Positions 52,413 through 61,638 of a stretch of DNA of 64,000 bases are shown here, one piece after another; position 1 is the stretch's first letter, and each line of letters opens with the position of its first letter. The notes beneath the pieces were generated by a model. It had not been told where the DNA came from. It did not search any database and saw only the letters and a program-made list of their open reading frames with translations. Position numbers and translations under genes: made by a program. The stretch is from positions 124,001-188,000 of the forward strand of contig CAXXVV010000003.1 in assembly GCA_963678305.2 (NCBI GenBank), written 5' to 3'. The DNA is from G963676655 sp963678305 (lineage in GTDB: Bacteria > Verrucomicrobiota > Lentisphaeria > Victivallales > Victivallaceae).

Positions 52413-55061
52413 TTATTTTACAAGTGGTTTATTTTTGTCGAAAGTTTTACCGTACATTTTTATCCTCAGCGCCCAGCGGTTTTTTATGCCGCCGATATAA
52501 GGATATTTTTCATCCATCCGGGCAAGCAGCTGTTGGACCAGCTCAAGATTGGAATTCTTTTTACCCGGGAAAAAGCCGACGATCAATTGTCCGTGATTTT
52601 TTATTCCGGCAATAGCATTCTGATATTCAGCCTTCGGCAGCAGCGCTTTACAAGCGGCATCACCCACGACAAAGACAATTTTCGCGTCTTTGATCTTTTT
52701 ATCGCCGGGAGCCAGAACCGGCAACCGCAACTGCTTGTTCCAGTAATCAGGTTTCATTTGCGCCAACCGGTGAACCGGCCGCCGGATGCGGGACAGGTAA
52801 TAATCATAATAGATTTCCAGAAGTTTGACCGCATCATGGTTCCGGGCAAGGTCTGCTTTTGAAACCGCGATGACCGCGTTCACTTGCTTACCGGTTACCA
52901 GATCGATATCCGTAATAAATTTATCATTTGGAACAAAGGTGAAATCCGGGGCTTTCACAAAGACTATCTGTTTATCTGAGACACTTTTCCGTTTCCAGCC
53001 GGGAACATCTATTTTACCGCCAGTCCCTTGCAGGAATTTGAACTCCGCCAACTGCGGAAAGCCGTTTTTAACTGCCGGACAAGTTGCCTCAACAACACAA
53101 TCTTTCAGCGGGTTGACCGCTCCGACTTTCTTCAGAATCAGCGGATCGCGGTTTTTCAACTTGAAATCGATGATAGTCTCATTGGCGTTTACCTGGTTGA
53201 CAACCGGTTTGCCGCTGACGTCGGCATAGATCGAGCCGGCAGCGCCGAATTTACCGGTCAGGATGCGCGCTTTACCGGTACGGCCTTTTTTATCCGGCGC
53301 GGCCAGAACAATGTAACTGTCCCGACCATCGCCAAAGCGGGAAATCCAGATATCCTCACTTTGGGCATAAGGGTCGACCGGATCTTTCGCGCCCTGAATC
53401 CTGACATAGCTCGCGGCGCGCCAGCCGGCAGCCACCAGTTGTTTCAGAACCGGTTCAAGGTCATATATATTTTGAAATCCTTTTGAATAAAAAATTGCCG
53501 GAATCATCCCGAACCGGAGGCTTGAAAGAATGGTGTAATCGATAAATCCGGTAATACCTTCATGAGCCTCCGCTTTTGAAAGTTCATCCCATTTCAGCAA
53601 AGCATCGGCTCTAAATCCCTTCCAGAAATAATAAGGTTTCTGCCCGGCTATCAGACGACGAGGGGCCAGCAGATCAGCCCGGTCGAACGGGGTCATTTCG
53701 TGAATCGCCGCGTCGGCATAGAGCATCGGCAGCCAGGTATAAAACTCATTGATCACCGAAACCGCCTTGCGGCCATCGGGTTTAGCCGGCAGTTGATGGG
53801 TAAAGGCCATATTGTAAGCAAGGGCGATGCCTTCAGTCGCAAATACCTGCCCGTTGTCATCAAAGGCTTTTCCGGTTTCTTTTTTCAGCAGCGGACCATA
53901 GTATTTCGTATCGCCTATAGTGCAATCCAGCGCGAAACCGGCAATCGGGAATTTTTTCCACAGCATGGCCAGCTGTTCCCGAATAGCCTCACCGAGCGTC
54001 GAATGCAGGAACCACGCATATTCGGCTTTACCCTCTTCGGCCCAGCCGTAGGTCACATATCCGGTACGCCCGTTTTTATCACGCCAGACAGCATCGGAAT
54101 AATATTTTTTCAACAAGTCGGAGTTGCAGTACTGCTGAAGATAATAGTAAAGCATCGCCGCGTTTTTATTCCCGCTGGAAATGCGTTCCATATTATATTC
54201 CTCCCAGTCTTTGATCGTACCGGGACGGTCACACTTGCCGAACAGAGATCCCGCTTCGGTTTTGATCCCCTTTTTACTCTCCCAGAACTTTTGCAGCGGA
54301 TAGTGATTGCCGGCTTTCTGGTAAACGTTGTAGTACCACTCCCAGTTGAAGCCAAAGCGCCTGGCCTCCTCCATTTGATAATCACGCTGATTTTCCGAAG
54401 AGAAAAAGTAGCCGCCGACACCGAAAATACGGGGATCGCCGCCTTTAATCGGTTTAAACCATTCAGGATACGCATTGTAAATCTGTTCGACCATTTCCGT
54501 ATAATCAGGTGCTTTTACCGCGCAGTTGACAAAGGTGACTTTATCCTGCTGTCCCGGTTCCAGTACCATATAGGAATCAAAAAATAATGTTACGCCATCC
54601 CGGCCGACCGTGCAGAATCGTTCAAACCGGCTGGAAACCGTTGCCGGGGCATAACCGATTCCGGTTAAATTTCCATCTTTCACATAAGTCACGGCCGGGA
54701 AAATATACCTTTTGGTCTCCGGCTTGAATGTTTTTGTTATATTGTCCTTGATGGCGAAACCGTCCCAGAACGCGCCTCCGGGCTTCCCGGCGGGAACTGA
54801 CAGCCTGAAACACAATTTCACGGTTTCGGTGCCTTTGTTCTCAGCGACAACATTCCATTCCTGCAGCGTTCCCGCCCGGCGTGAAGAAATATTGACGTTG
54901 ACTCCGGCTTGTTTCATCATCCCGTTACGGGACAACTGATATTGTTTCGGCCACGGCGCCAGCTTATTGTTTTTGAATTGCAAAACCGTCAAGGTCGGGG
55001 TTGCGGCAAATATGCTGACAACCCCGGCTGTATATAACAATGTAATAAGAAATTTCTTCAT
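52413..55061 (-). CDS. Secreted large protein, putative TIM-barrel glycoside hydrolase, family unassigned
   Basis: 882 residues with a signal peptide (KKFLITLLYTAGVVSIFAA). The first about 200 residues are beta strands (LQEWNVVAENKGTETVKLCFRL, VTLFFDSYMVLEPGQQDKV). A barrel-like region follows (about 220-600): RRFGFNWEWYYNVYQKAG, GYVTYGWAEEGKAEYAWFLHSTLGE, FPIAGFALDCTIGDTKYYG, VSVINEFYTWLPMLYADA and HEGITGFIDYTILSSLRFG. This order of strands and acidic residues suggests a glycosidase or a related barrel; I recognise no family. The C-terminus is alpha/beta. Its ATG overlaps the stop of the preceding 210-residue secreted protein (ATGA), so they are coupled and perhaps act together at the surface. 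Confidence 0.5.
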   Translation of the reverse strand: MKKFLITLLYTAGVVSIFAATPTLTVLQFKNNKLAPWPKQYQLSRNGMMKQAGVNVNISSRRAGTLQEWNVVAENKGTETVKLCFRLSVPAGKPGGAFWDGFAIKDNITKTFKPETKRYIFPAVTYVKDGNLTGIGYAPATVSSRFERFCTVGRDGVTLFFDSYMVLEPGQQDKVTFVNCAVKAPDYTEMVEQIYNAYPEWFKPIKGGDPRIFGVGGYFFSSENQRDYQMEEARRFGFNWEWYYNVYQKAGNHYPLQKFWESKKGIKTEAGSLFGKCDRPGTIKDWEEYNMERISSGNKNAAMLYYYLQQYCNSDLLKKYYSDAVWRDKNGRTGYVTYGWAEEGKAEYAWFLHSTLGEAIREQLAMLWKKFPIAGFALDCTIGDTKYYGPLLKKETGKAFDDNGQVFATEGIALAYNMAFTHQLPAKPDGRKAVSVINEFYTWLPMLYADAAIHEMTPFDRADLLAPRRLIAGQKPYYFWKGFRADALLKWDELSKAEAHEGITGFIDYTILSSLRFGMIPAIFYSKGFQNIYDLEPVLKQLVAAGWRAASYVRIQGAKDPVDPYAQSEDIWISRFGDGRDSYIVLAAPDKKGRTGKARILTGKFGAAGSIYADVSGKPVVNQVNANETIIDFKLKNRDPLILKKVGAVNPLKDCVVEATCPAVKNGFPQLAEFKFLQGTGGKIDVPGWKRKSVSDKQIVFVKAPDFTFVPNDKFITDIDLVTGKQVNAVIAVSKADLARNHDAVKLLEIYYDYYLSRIRRPVHRLAQMKPDYWNKQLRLPVLAPGDKKIKDAKIVFVVGDAACKALLPKAEYQNAIAGIKNHGQLIVGFFPGKKNSNLELVQQLLARMDEKYPYIGGIKNRWALRIKMYGKTFDKNKPLVK

Positions 55062-55690
55062 TTTGCGTTGCTTCCTTCCGGTTTAATTTCCCACATTTCA
55101 ATCTTCCGGAACCTGATTTTTGCATTTGTAAAATAAATCCCGAAAGAGAGGCGCAGGATTGCCGGAGCAGGTTGTTTATTATTCCCTTTATTCTGGAAAT
55201 CAAAGGTAACGTCGCGCCAGGCGTCGCTATCGGTACCACTCATTAATTCCTTGCGGACAAAACGCGGGACCAGCGGGTTGCCGACAAATGAACTCAAATA
55301 CTTCCGCCGGTCAAAAAGCACCGGTTTGCTGTTTTCATCCAGACCGTAAACCCATATCAGCCCCCGGCCCATCGAATGACTCAAACGTATCTTAATACGA
55401 TACCAGGCATCCTTTTTGACCCTGACATTCTGCGTAATATATCCGGAATAATCAGGCCCGAGCGATTCCATGCTCAAATAGTTTTTCCCGTCTTTCGGCT
55501 TGATCCATTTGATATTGAAAACCTCTTTGGCCATCAAAGTCAATTTCCAGTCGTCAGGAAAATCCGTACCCTTGGAAAAATCCGGGTTTTTTATCATATT
55601 TTTCGAGGTGACAGTAAATTTTTCATTTGCCGCCGCTCCCAGCATGCTGCAGAAAATCAACAGACTCCCGGCTAATGTTATAATTTTCAT
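55058..55690 (-). CDS. Small secreted carbohydrate-binding-like protein
   Basis: 210 residues, AAAGGA before the ATG, signal peptide MKIITLAGSLLIFCSMLGAAA. The mature part is one beta-sandwich: NMIKNPDFSKGTDFPDDWKL at the start, YITQNVRVKKDAWYRIKIRL in the middle, and WRDVTFDFQNKGN, ILRLSFGIYFTNAKIRFRKIEMW at the end. This strand order with the NPDF.. opening is common to CBM4/22-like and related modules attached to glycosidases. It is probably a free-standing binding protein that works with the coupled 882-residue protein. No catalytic motif is seen. Confidence 0.6.
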   Translation of the reverse strand: MKIITLAGSLLIFCSMLGAAANEKFTVTSKNMIKNPDFSKGTDFPDDWKLTLMAKEVFNIKWIKPKDGKNYLSMESLGPDYSGYITQNVRVKKDAWYRIKIRLSHSMGRGLIWVYGLDENSKPVLFDRRKYLSSFVGNPLVPRFVRKELMSGTDSDAWRDVTFDFQNKGNNKQPAPAILRLSFGIYFTNAKIRFRKIEMWEIKPEGSNAK

Positions 55691-55702
55691 AAGAATCCTT
55701 TA

Positions 55703-57298
55703 TTAATTGCTCAACTGCAAAACCAGATATGCCTGATTACCGGACACAGAAGCCTCAATTCCCGTTGCCGGCACCACACCTTTGGTTTTTAATTCAATAG
55801 ACGGTGATTTTTCAATGACGGCAATCTTTTTCCCGGTAAAAGCAGCCGGCAGCTTGATAATATCTTTCGCGACCGCCTGATGGTAGTCGATATAAACCCG
55901 GATCTTATCGCCTTCCCGGTGCCAGTTGACACTGGTCGGCTTTTTGAAGGCTTGAGGATCAAAGTATTGCCGGAACCCGCGGCTGTCAAGGCTGACTTCC
56001 GGTTTAAGTTTTCCCGCTTTCATGCCGATAACTTTCGGATAGGTTTTGTATGACCGGAAAATAAACAGCATCTCGTTGACGTTTTTAATTCTTTCCGCGG
56101 AGCGGCCTAAACCGTAATCATTGACGATCCCGAACATATAGCCGACCTTCCGAACGGTTTTACCATTTTCTTTTTGTCCAAGGAACTGGATAAAGCGGTT
56201 CGGCGGATTATCCGGGTCAATGTTATTGTCAGCTTTTTTGAAGCTCAAAGAAAATTTTATCGGAACGGTAAAATCCTGAATCGCGTTAAAATCGTAATTT
56301 ATTCCGCCATTTTTAAAGGGTTTGGTCTTGGGGATGTAATACTCGATCGTGGCGTAATTTTCCAGTTTGTTCAACTGCATAGTCATCACAGGAGAAATAA
56401 AATAAGCCCTGAAATCACGATGGGGAGTCAACTGATTATCAATAAAACACGCGCCGAGCGGCTGGAACTGATATGTGGTTTTATTGGTATACAAGGCTTC
56501 TATTCCTTTTCCATTAAAATCAGTTGCCCGACCGGCATTTTTTATTATAGTTTGCAGCAATGCGTCAGGCGCAACAACGTCATATTCTTCTACAATATCA
56601 AGATAATCGCAGATTACCCATTTGTTCTCCGGCAGCGGAGTTTTGCCGTCTGCCAGATAAAGCTGTTTTTCCAGCCTGACCGCAGGAGTCATTTGCACCA
56701 GCGAAGCTTTTTTGACATCCAGTTTCCGGCCATCGGAAACGCGCGTGAGTGGACCAGGTTTGATTGACCGGTTGAACTTCCAAACCCCGTTCTGACCTTT
56801 ATCCTCACCCAACACCCAGATACTTGAATCACTGACAATTTTAATCGGATAGTAAATATCCCCGCGACTGTCTTTGAAAGCCTTGCCAATATCTTTAGCC
56901 GACAACCTGTGATTAGGAATTAACAGGTTCCTGGCGTCACTGCAGCCATGATTAGCCCCGATGTACGTTGAAATTATCTTTGTCGGAGGCGTATCGTCAT
57001 GACAATAATGAAAGATTTCCTCTCTTGAAAAGGCTACTCTGGCCAAAGGAGTCGCGGCCGGTACTATTGCCGCAGTACAGAAATTAACCTGTCTGTTATA
57101 CCCTTTATTCATTGTAATAACAACATCCTGCGCAGAAGAAAACCAACTTCTTATGTATACGTTATCACCTTGTTTCTTAACCGCTATTTTGTCTATTGAC
57201 CGCCCCGGATAACCGGTATTTGAATACAGGTTTCCGGAAGCGATACTCAGCAGCAATAAAACTATTTTTGTCAAGTTTTCCTTGAATATGATTTTCAT
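55703..57298 (-). CDS. Secreted protein of unknown family
   Basis: 531 residues with a signal peptide (KENLTKIVLLLLSIASGNLYS). I do not recognise it. Visible features: a beta-rich N-terminal region with VYIRSWFSSAQDVVITM; the segment EEIFHYCHDDTPPTKIISTYIGANHGCSDARNL, rich in His, Asp and Cys and unlike a binding module; WVICDYLDIVEEYDVV; TAIEYYIPKTK-like YATIEYYIPKTKPF; and a late WHREGDKIRVYIDYHQAV. The His/Asp cluster around residues 95-125 could bind a metal or catalyse. It lies between the operon's pseudopilin and the small binding protein (12 bases from the latter), so it is probably an enzyme of this glycan pathway, perhaps a lyase or hydrolase. Confidence 0.5.
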   Translation of the reverse strand: MKIIFKENLTKIVLLLLSIASGNLYSNTGYPGRSIDKIAVKKQGDNVYIRSWFSSAQDVVITMNKGYNRQVNFCTAAIVPAATPLARVAFSREEIFHYCHDDTPPTKIISTYIGANHGCSDARNLLIPNHRLSAKDIGKAFKDSRGDIYYPIKIVSDSSIWVLGEDKGQNGVWKFNRSIKPGPLTRVSDGRKLDVKKASLVQMTPAVRLEKQLYLADGKTPLPENKWVICDYLDIVEEYDVVAPDALLQTIIKNAGRATDFNGKGIEALYTNKTTYQFQPLGACFIDNQLTPHRDFRAYFISPVMTMQLNKLENYATIEYYIPKTKPFKNGGINYDFNAIQDFTVPIKFSLSFKKADNNIDPDNPPNRFIQFLGQKENGKTVRKVGYMFGIVNDYGLGRSAERIKNVNEMLFIFRSYKTYPKVIGMKAGKLKPEVSLDSRGFRQYFDPQAFKKPTSVNWHREGDKIRVYIDYHQAVAKDIIKLPAAFTGKKIAVIEKSPSIELKTKGVVPATGIEASVSGNQAYLVLQLSN

Positions 57299-57363
57299 AA
57301 CTTCAACTTTTATTTTTTCAGAAGGCTGTTCACATTTGGATTGCGCGACAATTCAGCATACGC

Positions 57364-58053
57364 TTATTTCCTGCCGGCCCATCCCTTCGGGTCAAGCCCG
57401 ACATACTCCAGCGGCCGCGGATTCGTCTTGACATTCTTCGCATGCCCGTCACCGAACAGAATATTCAGCGAACCGCTGTGCCGCGGATCAGGATTGGCAT
57501 AATTGGCTACAGCTTCGTAGTGCAAACTCGGCATCCGGTACATTCCTTCCTGTGCGGTTGCGTGTATCCCGTCCATAACCACAAATAATTTTGAAGGCAC
57601 CTGGACTTTTGACAGCTTCATATATCCCAGGTAGCTTGTATTATACAACCTGGTACTGCCGGCTCCATCCATGTTGTAACTGTAACCCGGCTGCCCCAGA
57701 CCTGCGGTCGAGGGATAAAAATCCTGTTTGCGGCACGGCGCCGGCCCCACAACCAGTGACGGACAGGAAAAGACTGAGATAGGAACATATTTCAATCTGA
57801 TCAACGGGCCGTTCCAATAACCCTGCCCGGCATTATAGTACTGCGGAAAGAAGTCATCCGAGTCAGTCAGGTACATGTTAAACCCCAACCCCAGCTGCTT
57901 GACATTGTTCATGCATTTGATGCTTTTTGCTTTTTCACGTGCCTGATTCAGGGCCGGCAGCAGCATCGACGCGAGGATTGCTATAATCGCAATCACAACC
58001 AACAACTCAATAAGTGTGAAAACTCCAAACTGTCCTTTTCTTTTCTTCTGCAT
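57364..58053 (-). CDS. Pseudopilin-like protein (prepilin-type N-terminal cleavage/methylation, DGH C-terminus)
   Basis: 229 residues from ATG 58053, chosen for GAGGAAAG just upstream; an in-frame ATG at 58068 is the alternative. The leader MQKKRKGQFGV precedes FTLIELLVVIAIIAILA and ALNQAREKAKSIKCMNNVKQ. The C-terminus RHSGSLNILFGDGHAKNV is an exact H-X9-DG motif. First gene of the nine-gene minus-strand operon, about 150 bases downstream of the promoter at 58210-58238. The long leader contains ATTGC...GCAAT, a small hairpin. As in the other clusters the pseudopilin leads the transcript. Confidence 0.88.
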   Translation of the reverse strand: MQKKRKGQFGVFTLIELLVVIAIIAILASMLLPALNQAREKAKSIKCMNNVKQLGLGFNMYLTDSDDFFPQYYNAGQGYWNGPLIRLKYVPISVFSCPSLVVGPAPCRKQDFYPSTAGLGQPGYSYNMDGAGSTRLYNTSYLGYMKLSKVQVPSKLFVVMDGIHATAQEGMYRMPSLHYEAVANYANPDPRHSGSLNILFGDGHAKNVKTNPRPLEYVGLDPKGWAGRK

Positions 58054-58186
58054 TTTAACTTTCCTCATTAATATTTTCTCTTCTCGGCAAATTGTTAACT
58101 ATACATTTATACCCTTTTTTTAAATAAAGCTATCTCCTTCTCTTTAATTTATTGCAGCCTCCGCAATTGTTTTTTTAATTTAGTTT

Positions 58187-58238
58187 ATATGTTAGGTTTT
58201 CTTTAACATATTATACACCGCTCATTTTGAATAAGCAA
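58187..58238 (-). promoter_or_regulatory. Minus-strand promoter with GntR-type operator for the nine-gene operon
   Basis: On the minus strand TTGCTT (58238-58233) and a perfect TATAAT (58215-58210) are 17 bases apart. The inverted repeat ATATGTTA (58187-58194) / TAACATAT (58204-58211) overlaps the -10 edge and start point. The same arms occur in the palindrome at the start of the divergent GntR-type gene (58279-58301), with spacing 7 instead of 9. So one regulator probably represses both directions. Confidence 0.68.
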
Positions 58239-58278
58239 GACCCAAATAAAAAAAAATTAAAAATTTGACTTTTCAAGA

Positions 58279-58301
58279 ATATGTTATACAGTATAACATA
58301 T
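58279..58301 (+). promoter_or_regulatory. Perfect 23-bp palindrome over the start codon of the GntR/LacI-hybrid gene
   Basis: Arms ATATGTTATAC (58279-58289) and GTATAACATAT (58291-58301) are perfectly complementary around one central A. The ATG begins at 58300, inside the palindrome. Binding by the encoded regulator would shut its own expression. A TTGACT at 58265-58270 is the only -35 candidate, which would place the transcript start at or next to the ATG. Confidence 0.75.
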
Positions 58302-59400
58302 GAATAACATTACATTAAAAATCTATAAAAGCATTTTAAGCGGCATAATTGACGGCAAATATCCGCCAGGCAGCATGTTGCCGATTGAAGTAAAAATCGC
58401 CCAACAGTTCGGAACAAACCGGATGAACGCGCATTTCGCCGTCAAAAAGCTCGAAAAGCTCGGTTTACTGGAACGAAAAAAACGCGTCGGAACAAAGATC
58501 AATCCCAATATCGATCTGGAAACGGTAGACCTTTTACTGAAGGAGACCAACCGCAGCATTTATATTTTATACTCCATGACTCCGCACTGGGTCCACTGGA
58601 ACGAGGCATCTTTTGCCGGAATCGAAGAAATAGTCGGCCCTGAAGGGTACGCTATCACCTACCGCAATATTCCAACCGGACAGGAGAGGTCAAAATACCA
58701 GGAATTACTTGATGAAATAATTCAGGAGGAAGCCTCCGCCCTGGTTATTTTCCCAGACATGGAAGACTCCGCGTTCCTGCGCGATAATGCTGATTTGCTG
58801 CTTGATCTACAAATTCCGATTTACATGCTCAACCGGAGCAGCGAACCCATGCCGCTTGACATGGTTTCATTTGTCTCGATGGACCCGTTCGGGGAAGGCA
58901 CCAAAGTCGGCTCCCTGCTCCGGAAAAACAACTGCCGCAACGTCGCCATGATTACTTCATACGTCTCATTCTGGGGCGTCAAAAGGCTTGAAGGAGTTAA
59001 ACTGGGCCTGAAAAGAGGCAACCGGATTCCGGACCTGGATTTTACCGACGTGGAAGGATTCGAATCCGGTTTCGCGGAGGTCGTTGAGAAAATCAAGGCT
59101 GCCAACGGGGATATTGTTGTGGTCCCCGCCCATAATGAATTCGCCGCGCAATTCATTGATTACGCCGCGGAACATAATTTAAAGATCCCCGGAGACTACC
59201 AGCTTATTACTTTTGACGATAATCCTCTCTACAAGGCCTATCAACTTACCTCTCTTGGAATTCCCACCAAAGAAGTCGGCCGGGTTGTCGGAAACTTGAT
59301 CTGTGATAAATCGTGGCTCAGCAAGTATCGCGGCCGGGTTTCAATCAAAATAGATTCCGTCCTGATTATCCGGGATACTTTCAAACCTGATGTAATATAA
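58300..59400 (+). CDS. GntR-type winged-helix regulator with LacI-type sugar-binding domain
   Basis: 366 residues. Residues 1-70 are a GntR winged helix (ITLKIYKSILSGIIDGKYPPGSMLPIEVKIAQQF, then NRMNAHFAVKKLEKLGLLERKKRVGTKI). Residues about 85-360 are a periplasmic-binding-protein-like sensor as in LacI (NRSIYILYSMTPHWVHW, ASALVIFPDMEDSAF, DMVSFVSMDPFGEGTKVGSLL, CRNVAMITSYVSFWGVKRLEGVK, YQLITFDDNPLYKAYQLTSL), the AraR-like arrangement. No ribosome-binding site can exist because the operator palindrome runs into the ATG; the mRNA may be leaderless. It probably represses itself and the divergent nine-gene operon until a sugar binds. Confidence 0.9.
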   Translation: MNNITLKIYKSILSGIIDGKYPPGSMLPIEVKIAQQFGTNRMNAHFAVKKLEKLGLLERKKRVGTKINPNIDLETVDLLLKETNRSIYILYSMTPHWVHWNEASFAGIEEIVGPEGYAITYRNIPTGQERSKYQELLDEIIQEEASALVIFPDMEDSAFLRDNADLLLDLQIPIYMLNRSSEPMPLDMVSFVSMDPFGEGTKVGSLLRKNNCRNVAMITSYVSFWGVKRLEGVKLGLKRGNRIPDLDFTDVEGFESGFAEVVEKIKAANGDIVVVPAHNEFAAQFIDYAAEHNLKIPGDYQLITFDDNPLYKAYQLTSLGIPTKEVGRVVGNLICDKSWLSKYRGRVSIKIDSVLIIRDTFKPDVI

Positions 59401-59550
59401 TTCCCCGAATAGTTCATCAAATACGCTTCGCGCTTATTGTAGACTTTCTCTATTTTCAATTTGAAAATCATTTTTCATCTTTTAACGCATCATCCATCCC
59501 GCAAAGAAAGCATGTTGTTATAAAAAACAGACTGTCATCATAAAAACTCA

Positions 59551-59579
59551 TTGACATTATAACAGAAAGAGTGTATATT
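59551..59579 (+). promoter_or_regulatory. Sigma-70 promoter for the tetR-efflux operon
   Basis: TTGACA (59551-59556) and TATATT (59574-59579) are 17 bases apart, 45 bases before the tetR start, in a 223-base gap. GTTATAA (59517-59523) and TTATAAC (59557-59563) on either side could be distant arms of a TetR site, but this is weak. Confidence 0.65.
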
Positions 59580-59623
59580 ATTAACAAGAACCGGAAGATT
59601 AGTTAAAAAAACAGGAGGTAGTT

Positions 59624-60214
59624 ATGCCGAAGTATCCTGAAAAAATGCGTGAAATGATTGCGGAAACGATTCGCACCAATATCCATGACGCCGCTATTGA
59701 ATTGATCCGTGAACATGGTTGGGACGCTTTCACGACTGAAAGAATTGCAGAAAAAGTCGGAGTATCGCGCGGCGTGCTATATAACTATTTCAAAAACAAG
59801 GAAGATATTGCCGAGTTTATCATCATGACCGCATTCGACGAAATGATTGAAAAACTCCGCGCCGCCGCCGACAGTCAAAAAAGTGCTTCGGAACGCATTC
59901 TGGAAATGGCGCAAATCAATGTTTCCCACTTTTTAAACCAGCGGGAAATGCATCGTACGCTGATGGAAAAAATGCCGCCGCCGAACAAGCGCCGCCACAA
60001 AAAGAATCCGCCGCCACTTCGGATCGCCAGGGTCTTTGGCGAGGTTATTGCCGATGGGGTGAAAAGTGGTGAATTCAACGACATCAATCTGGATGCGGCA
60101 GCAAAATTATTGGTCGGTGGGTTGCATGAAATTTGCATTCATTCAACATTCAGCAACACTGAACCGGAGGTAATACCGCTGGTTGAAATCTTTTTAAAGG
60201 GAATAAAAAAATGA
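59624..60214 (+). CDS. TetR family transcriptional repressor
   Basis: 196 residues; strong ribosome-binding site AGGAGG. Residues about 15-65 form the TetR DNA-binding domain (IHDAAIELIREHGWDAFTTERIAEKVGVSRGVLYNYFKNKEDI). The rest is a helical ligand-binding and dimer domain, with a basic PPPNKRRHKKNPPPLR loop in the middle. It is the first gene of an operon whose next genes encode an outer-membrane channel, a periplasmic adaptor, an ABC ATPase and a permease. It is therefore likely a local repressor released by a toxic compound or envelope signal that the pump removes. Its TGA overlaps the ATG of the next gene. Confidence 0.9.
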   Translation: MPKYPEKMREMIAETIRTNIHDAAIELIREHGWDAFTTERIAEKVGVSRGVLYNYFKNKEDIAEFIIMTAFDEMIEKLRAAADSQKSASERILEMAQINVSHFLNQREMHRTLMEKMPPPNKRRHKKNPPPLRIARVFGEVIADGVKSGEFNDINLDAAAKLLVGGLHEICIHSTFSNTEPEVIPLVEIFLKGIKK

Positions 60215-61638
60215 AAGCGCTGTTTGTATCCGGAACAACCTTTATTTGCATTTTCCTCTCCGGATGCATGAATTATGTCAAACCGCCGTTGGCGGTTACC
60301 CGGGATTCGTACACCAAACTTCAGGAAAAAGAAAAGACCCTTATTCCAGCCGGATTAAAGCTCCTGACCCTGGATGAGGCGCAAAAAATCGCCATTGCCA
60401 ACAACCCGGACTTCAAGAGCATCCAATTTACCATTGACGCGGCACGGGCGCGATATTACCAGGGTTATTCCTCCTATGCGCCGACACTCAACGCCGGAAT
60501 GTCGATAAGCCAGACATTCAGCAGGATGCACTCTTCCAGCAACGGAATCAAAACGCGTTCGCAATCCGAATCATACCGTCCGACGCTGTCAGGGCAGCTC
60601 CTGATTTTTGACTGTCTGGCACGGGAAATGAATCTATTGGCTTCCAAGTATGAATTAGCCGGAACCAAAGCAACGGTTGATGATGCGAAACGCCTGCTGC
60701 TGCGGGCGGTGGCATACGCCTATAATGATGTTCTGCTGGCGCAAACCCAGAAAAAAATCATTCTGGCAAAAATAGAATACAGCCGGAAAATGCTGCAGGA
60801 CTCGGAAAACAAATACAATGCCGGCAGCGTCCTCCTCAGTGACGTACTGAATTTCCGTATTACTCTGGATAACGGGCGGCTCGAGCTGGTTCAAGCTGAA
60901 TACAACATCAAAGTCAATAAATATATTCTGGCCGGATATCTTGGTCTGATCGACGGCACAATTCCGGCTGCCGTACAGTTTCCCGAAGTCAAAATGCCGA
61001 AAGATAAACAAATCCTCAGCGTCACCATGTATATCGATCAGGCGCTGGCCAACCGCCCGGACCTGAAAGCTTACCGGGAAAGACTGCAGGCGGCAAAATA
61101 CTCATACTGGGGCACTTGGAGCGCTTTCGGCCCGACCGTGACCGGGAACTACAGCCTGGATTACAATCAGTCCCGCAGTATCACCCATGGCGGCGGCGGC
61201 AGCCATAACAGCTCCGGAACCGGCGCGTTCGGTTACGGGATCAATGCCGAATGGAACCTGTTCAACGGCTTTTATGACTATTACAACGTCAAAGCGGCCC
61301 TGGCCAGCGTGGCGGAAACAGACTGGGCGCTGGCTCAAACGTGGATCTCGGTTATCACCGACGTCAGGAGCGCGTACGAAAACTACCTTACCAGTTTCCA
61401 GCAGGCAAAGATGTCAAAAGAAATTTGCGAACTGACGAAAAAGACCAGAGGTCTGGTCGAGAATGAATACAACGCCGGAACCGCGCTGGTAACCCGGCTC
61501 AATGAAGCGGAACGCGATCTGGTTGAGGCGCAAAATAATCTCGCCAGTTCAATCGTCAATATAGAAAACGCAAAAGCGCAGTTGGAAGCGGCAGTGTACG
61601 CTCCCCAAACCTTAAGTGCAGATGAGGCAGAAAAGTGA
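60211..61638 (+). CDS. TolC-family outer membrane efflux lipoprotein
   Basis: 475 residues. The N-terminus MKALFVSGTTFICIFLSGCMNY has a lipobox (LSGC), so it is lipid-anchored in the outer membrane like NodT/OprM channels. Two outer-membrane-factor repeats follow, each with long coiled-coil helices: LTLDEAQKIAIANNPDFKSIQF opens the first, QALANRPDLKAYRERLQAAKY the second, and NEYNAGTALVTRLNEAERDLVEAQNNL is the typical late helix. It forms the trimeric exit duct for the adaptor and ABC pump encoded next. ATGA overlap with tetR and GTGA overlap with the adaptor gene show tight translational coupling. Confidence 0.9.
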   Translation: MKALFVSGTTFICIFLSGCMNYVKPPLAVTRDSYTKLQEKEKTLIPAGLKLLTLDEAQKIAIANNPDFKSIQFTIDAARARYYQGYSSYAPTLNAGMSISQTFSRMHSSSNGIKTRSQSESYRPTLSGQLLIFDCLAREMNLLASKYELAGTKATVDDAKRLLLRAVAYAYNDVLLAQTQKKIILAKIEYSRKMLQDSENKYNAGSVLLSDVLNFRITLDNGRLELVQAEYNIKVNKYILAGYLGLIDGTIPAAVQFPEVKMPKDKQILSVTMYIDQALANRPDLKAYRERLQAAKYSYWGTWSAFGPTVTGNYSLDYNQSRSITHGGGGSHNSSGTGAFGYGINAEWNLFNGFYDYYNVKAALASVAETDWALAQTWISVITDVRSAYENYLTSFQQAKMSKEICELTKKTRGLVENEYNAGTALVTRLNEAERDLVEAQNNLASSIVNIENAKAQLEAAVYAPQTLSADEAEK

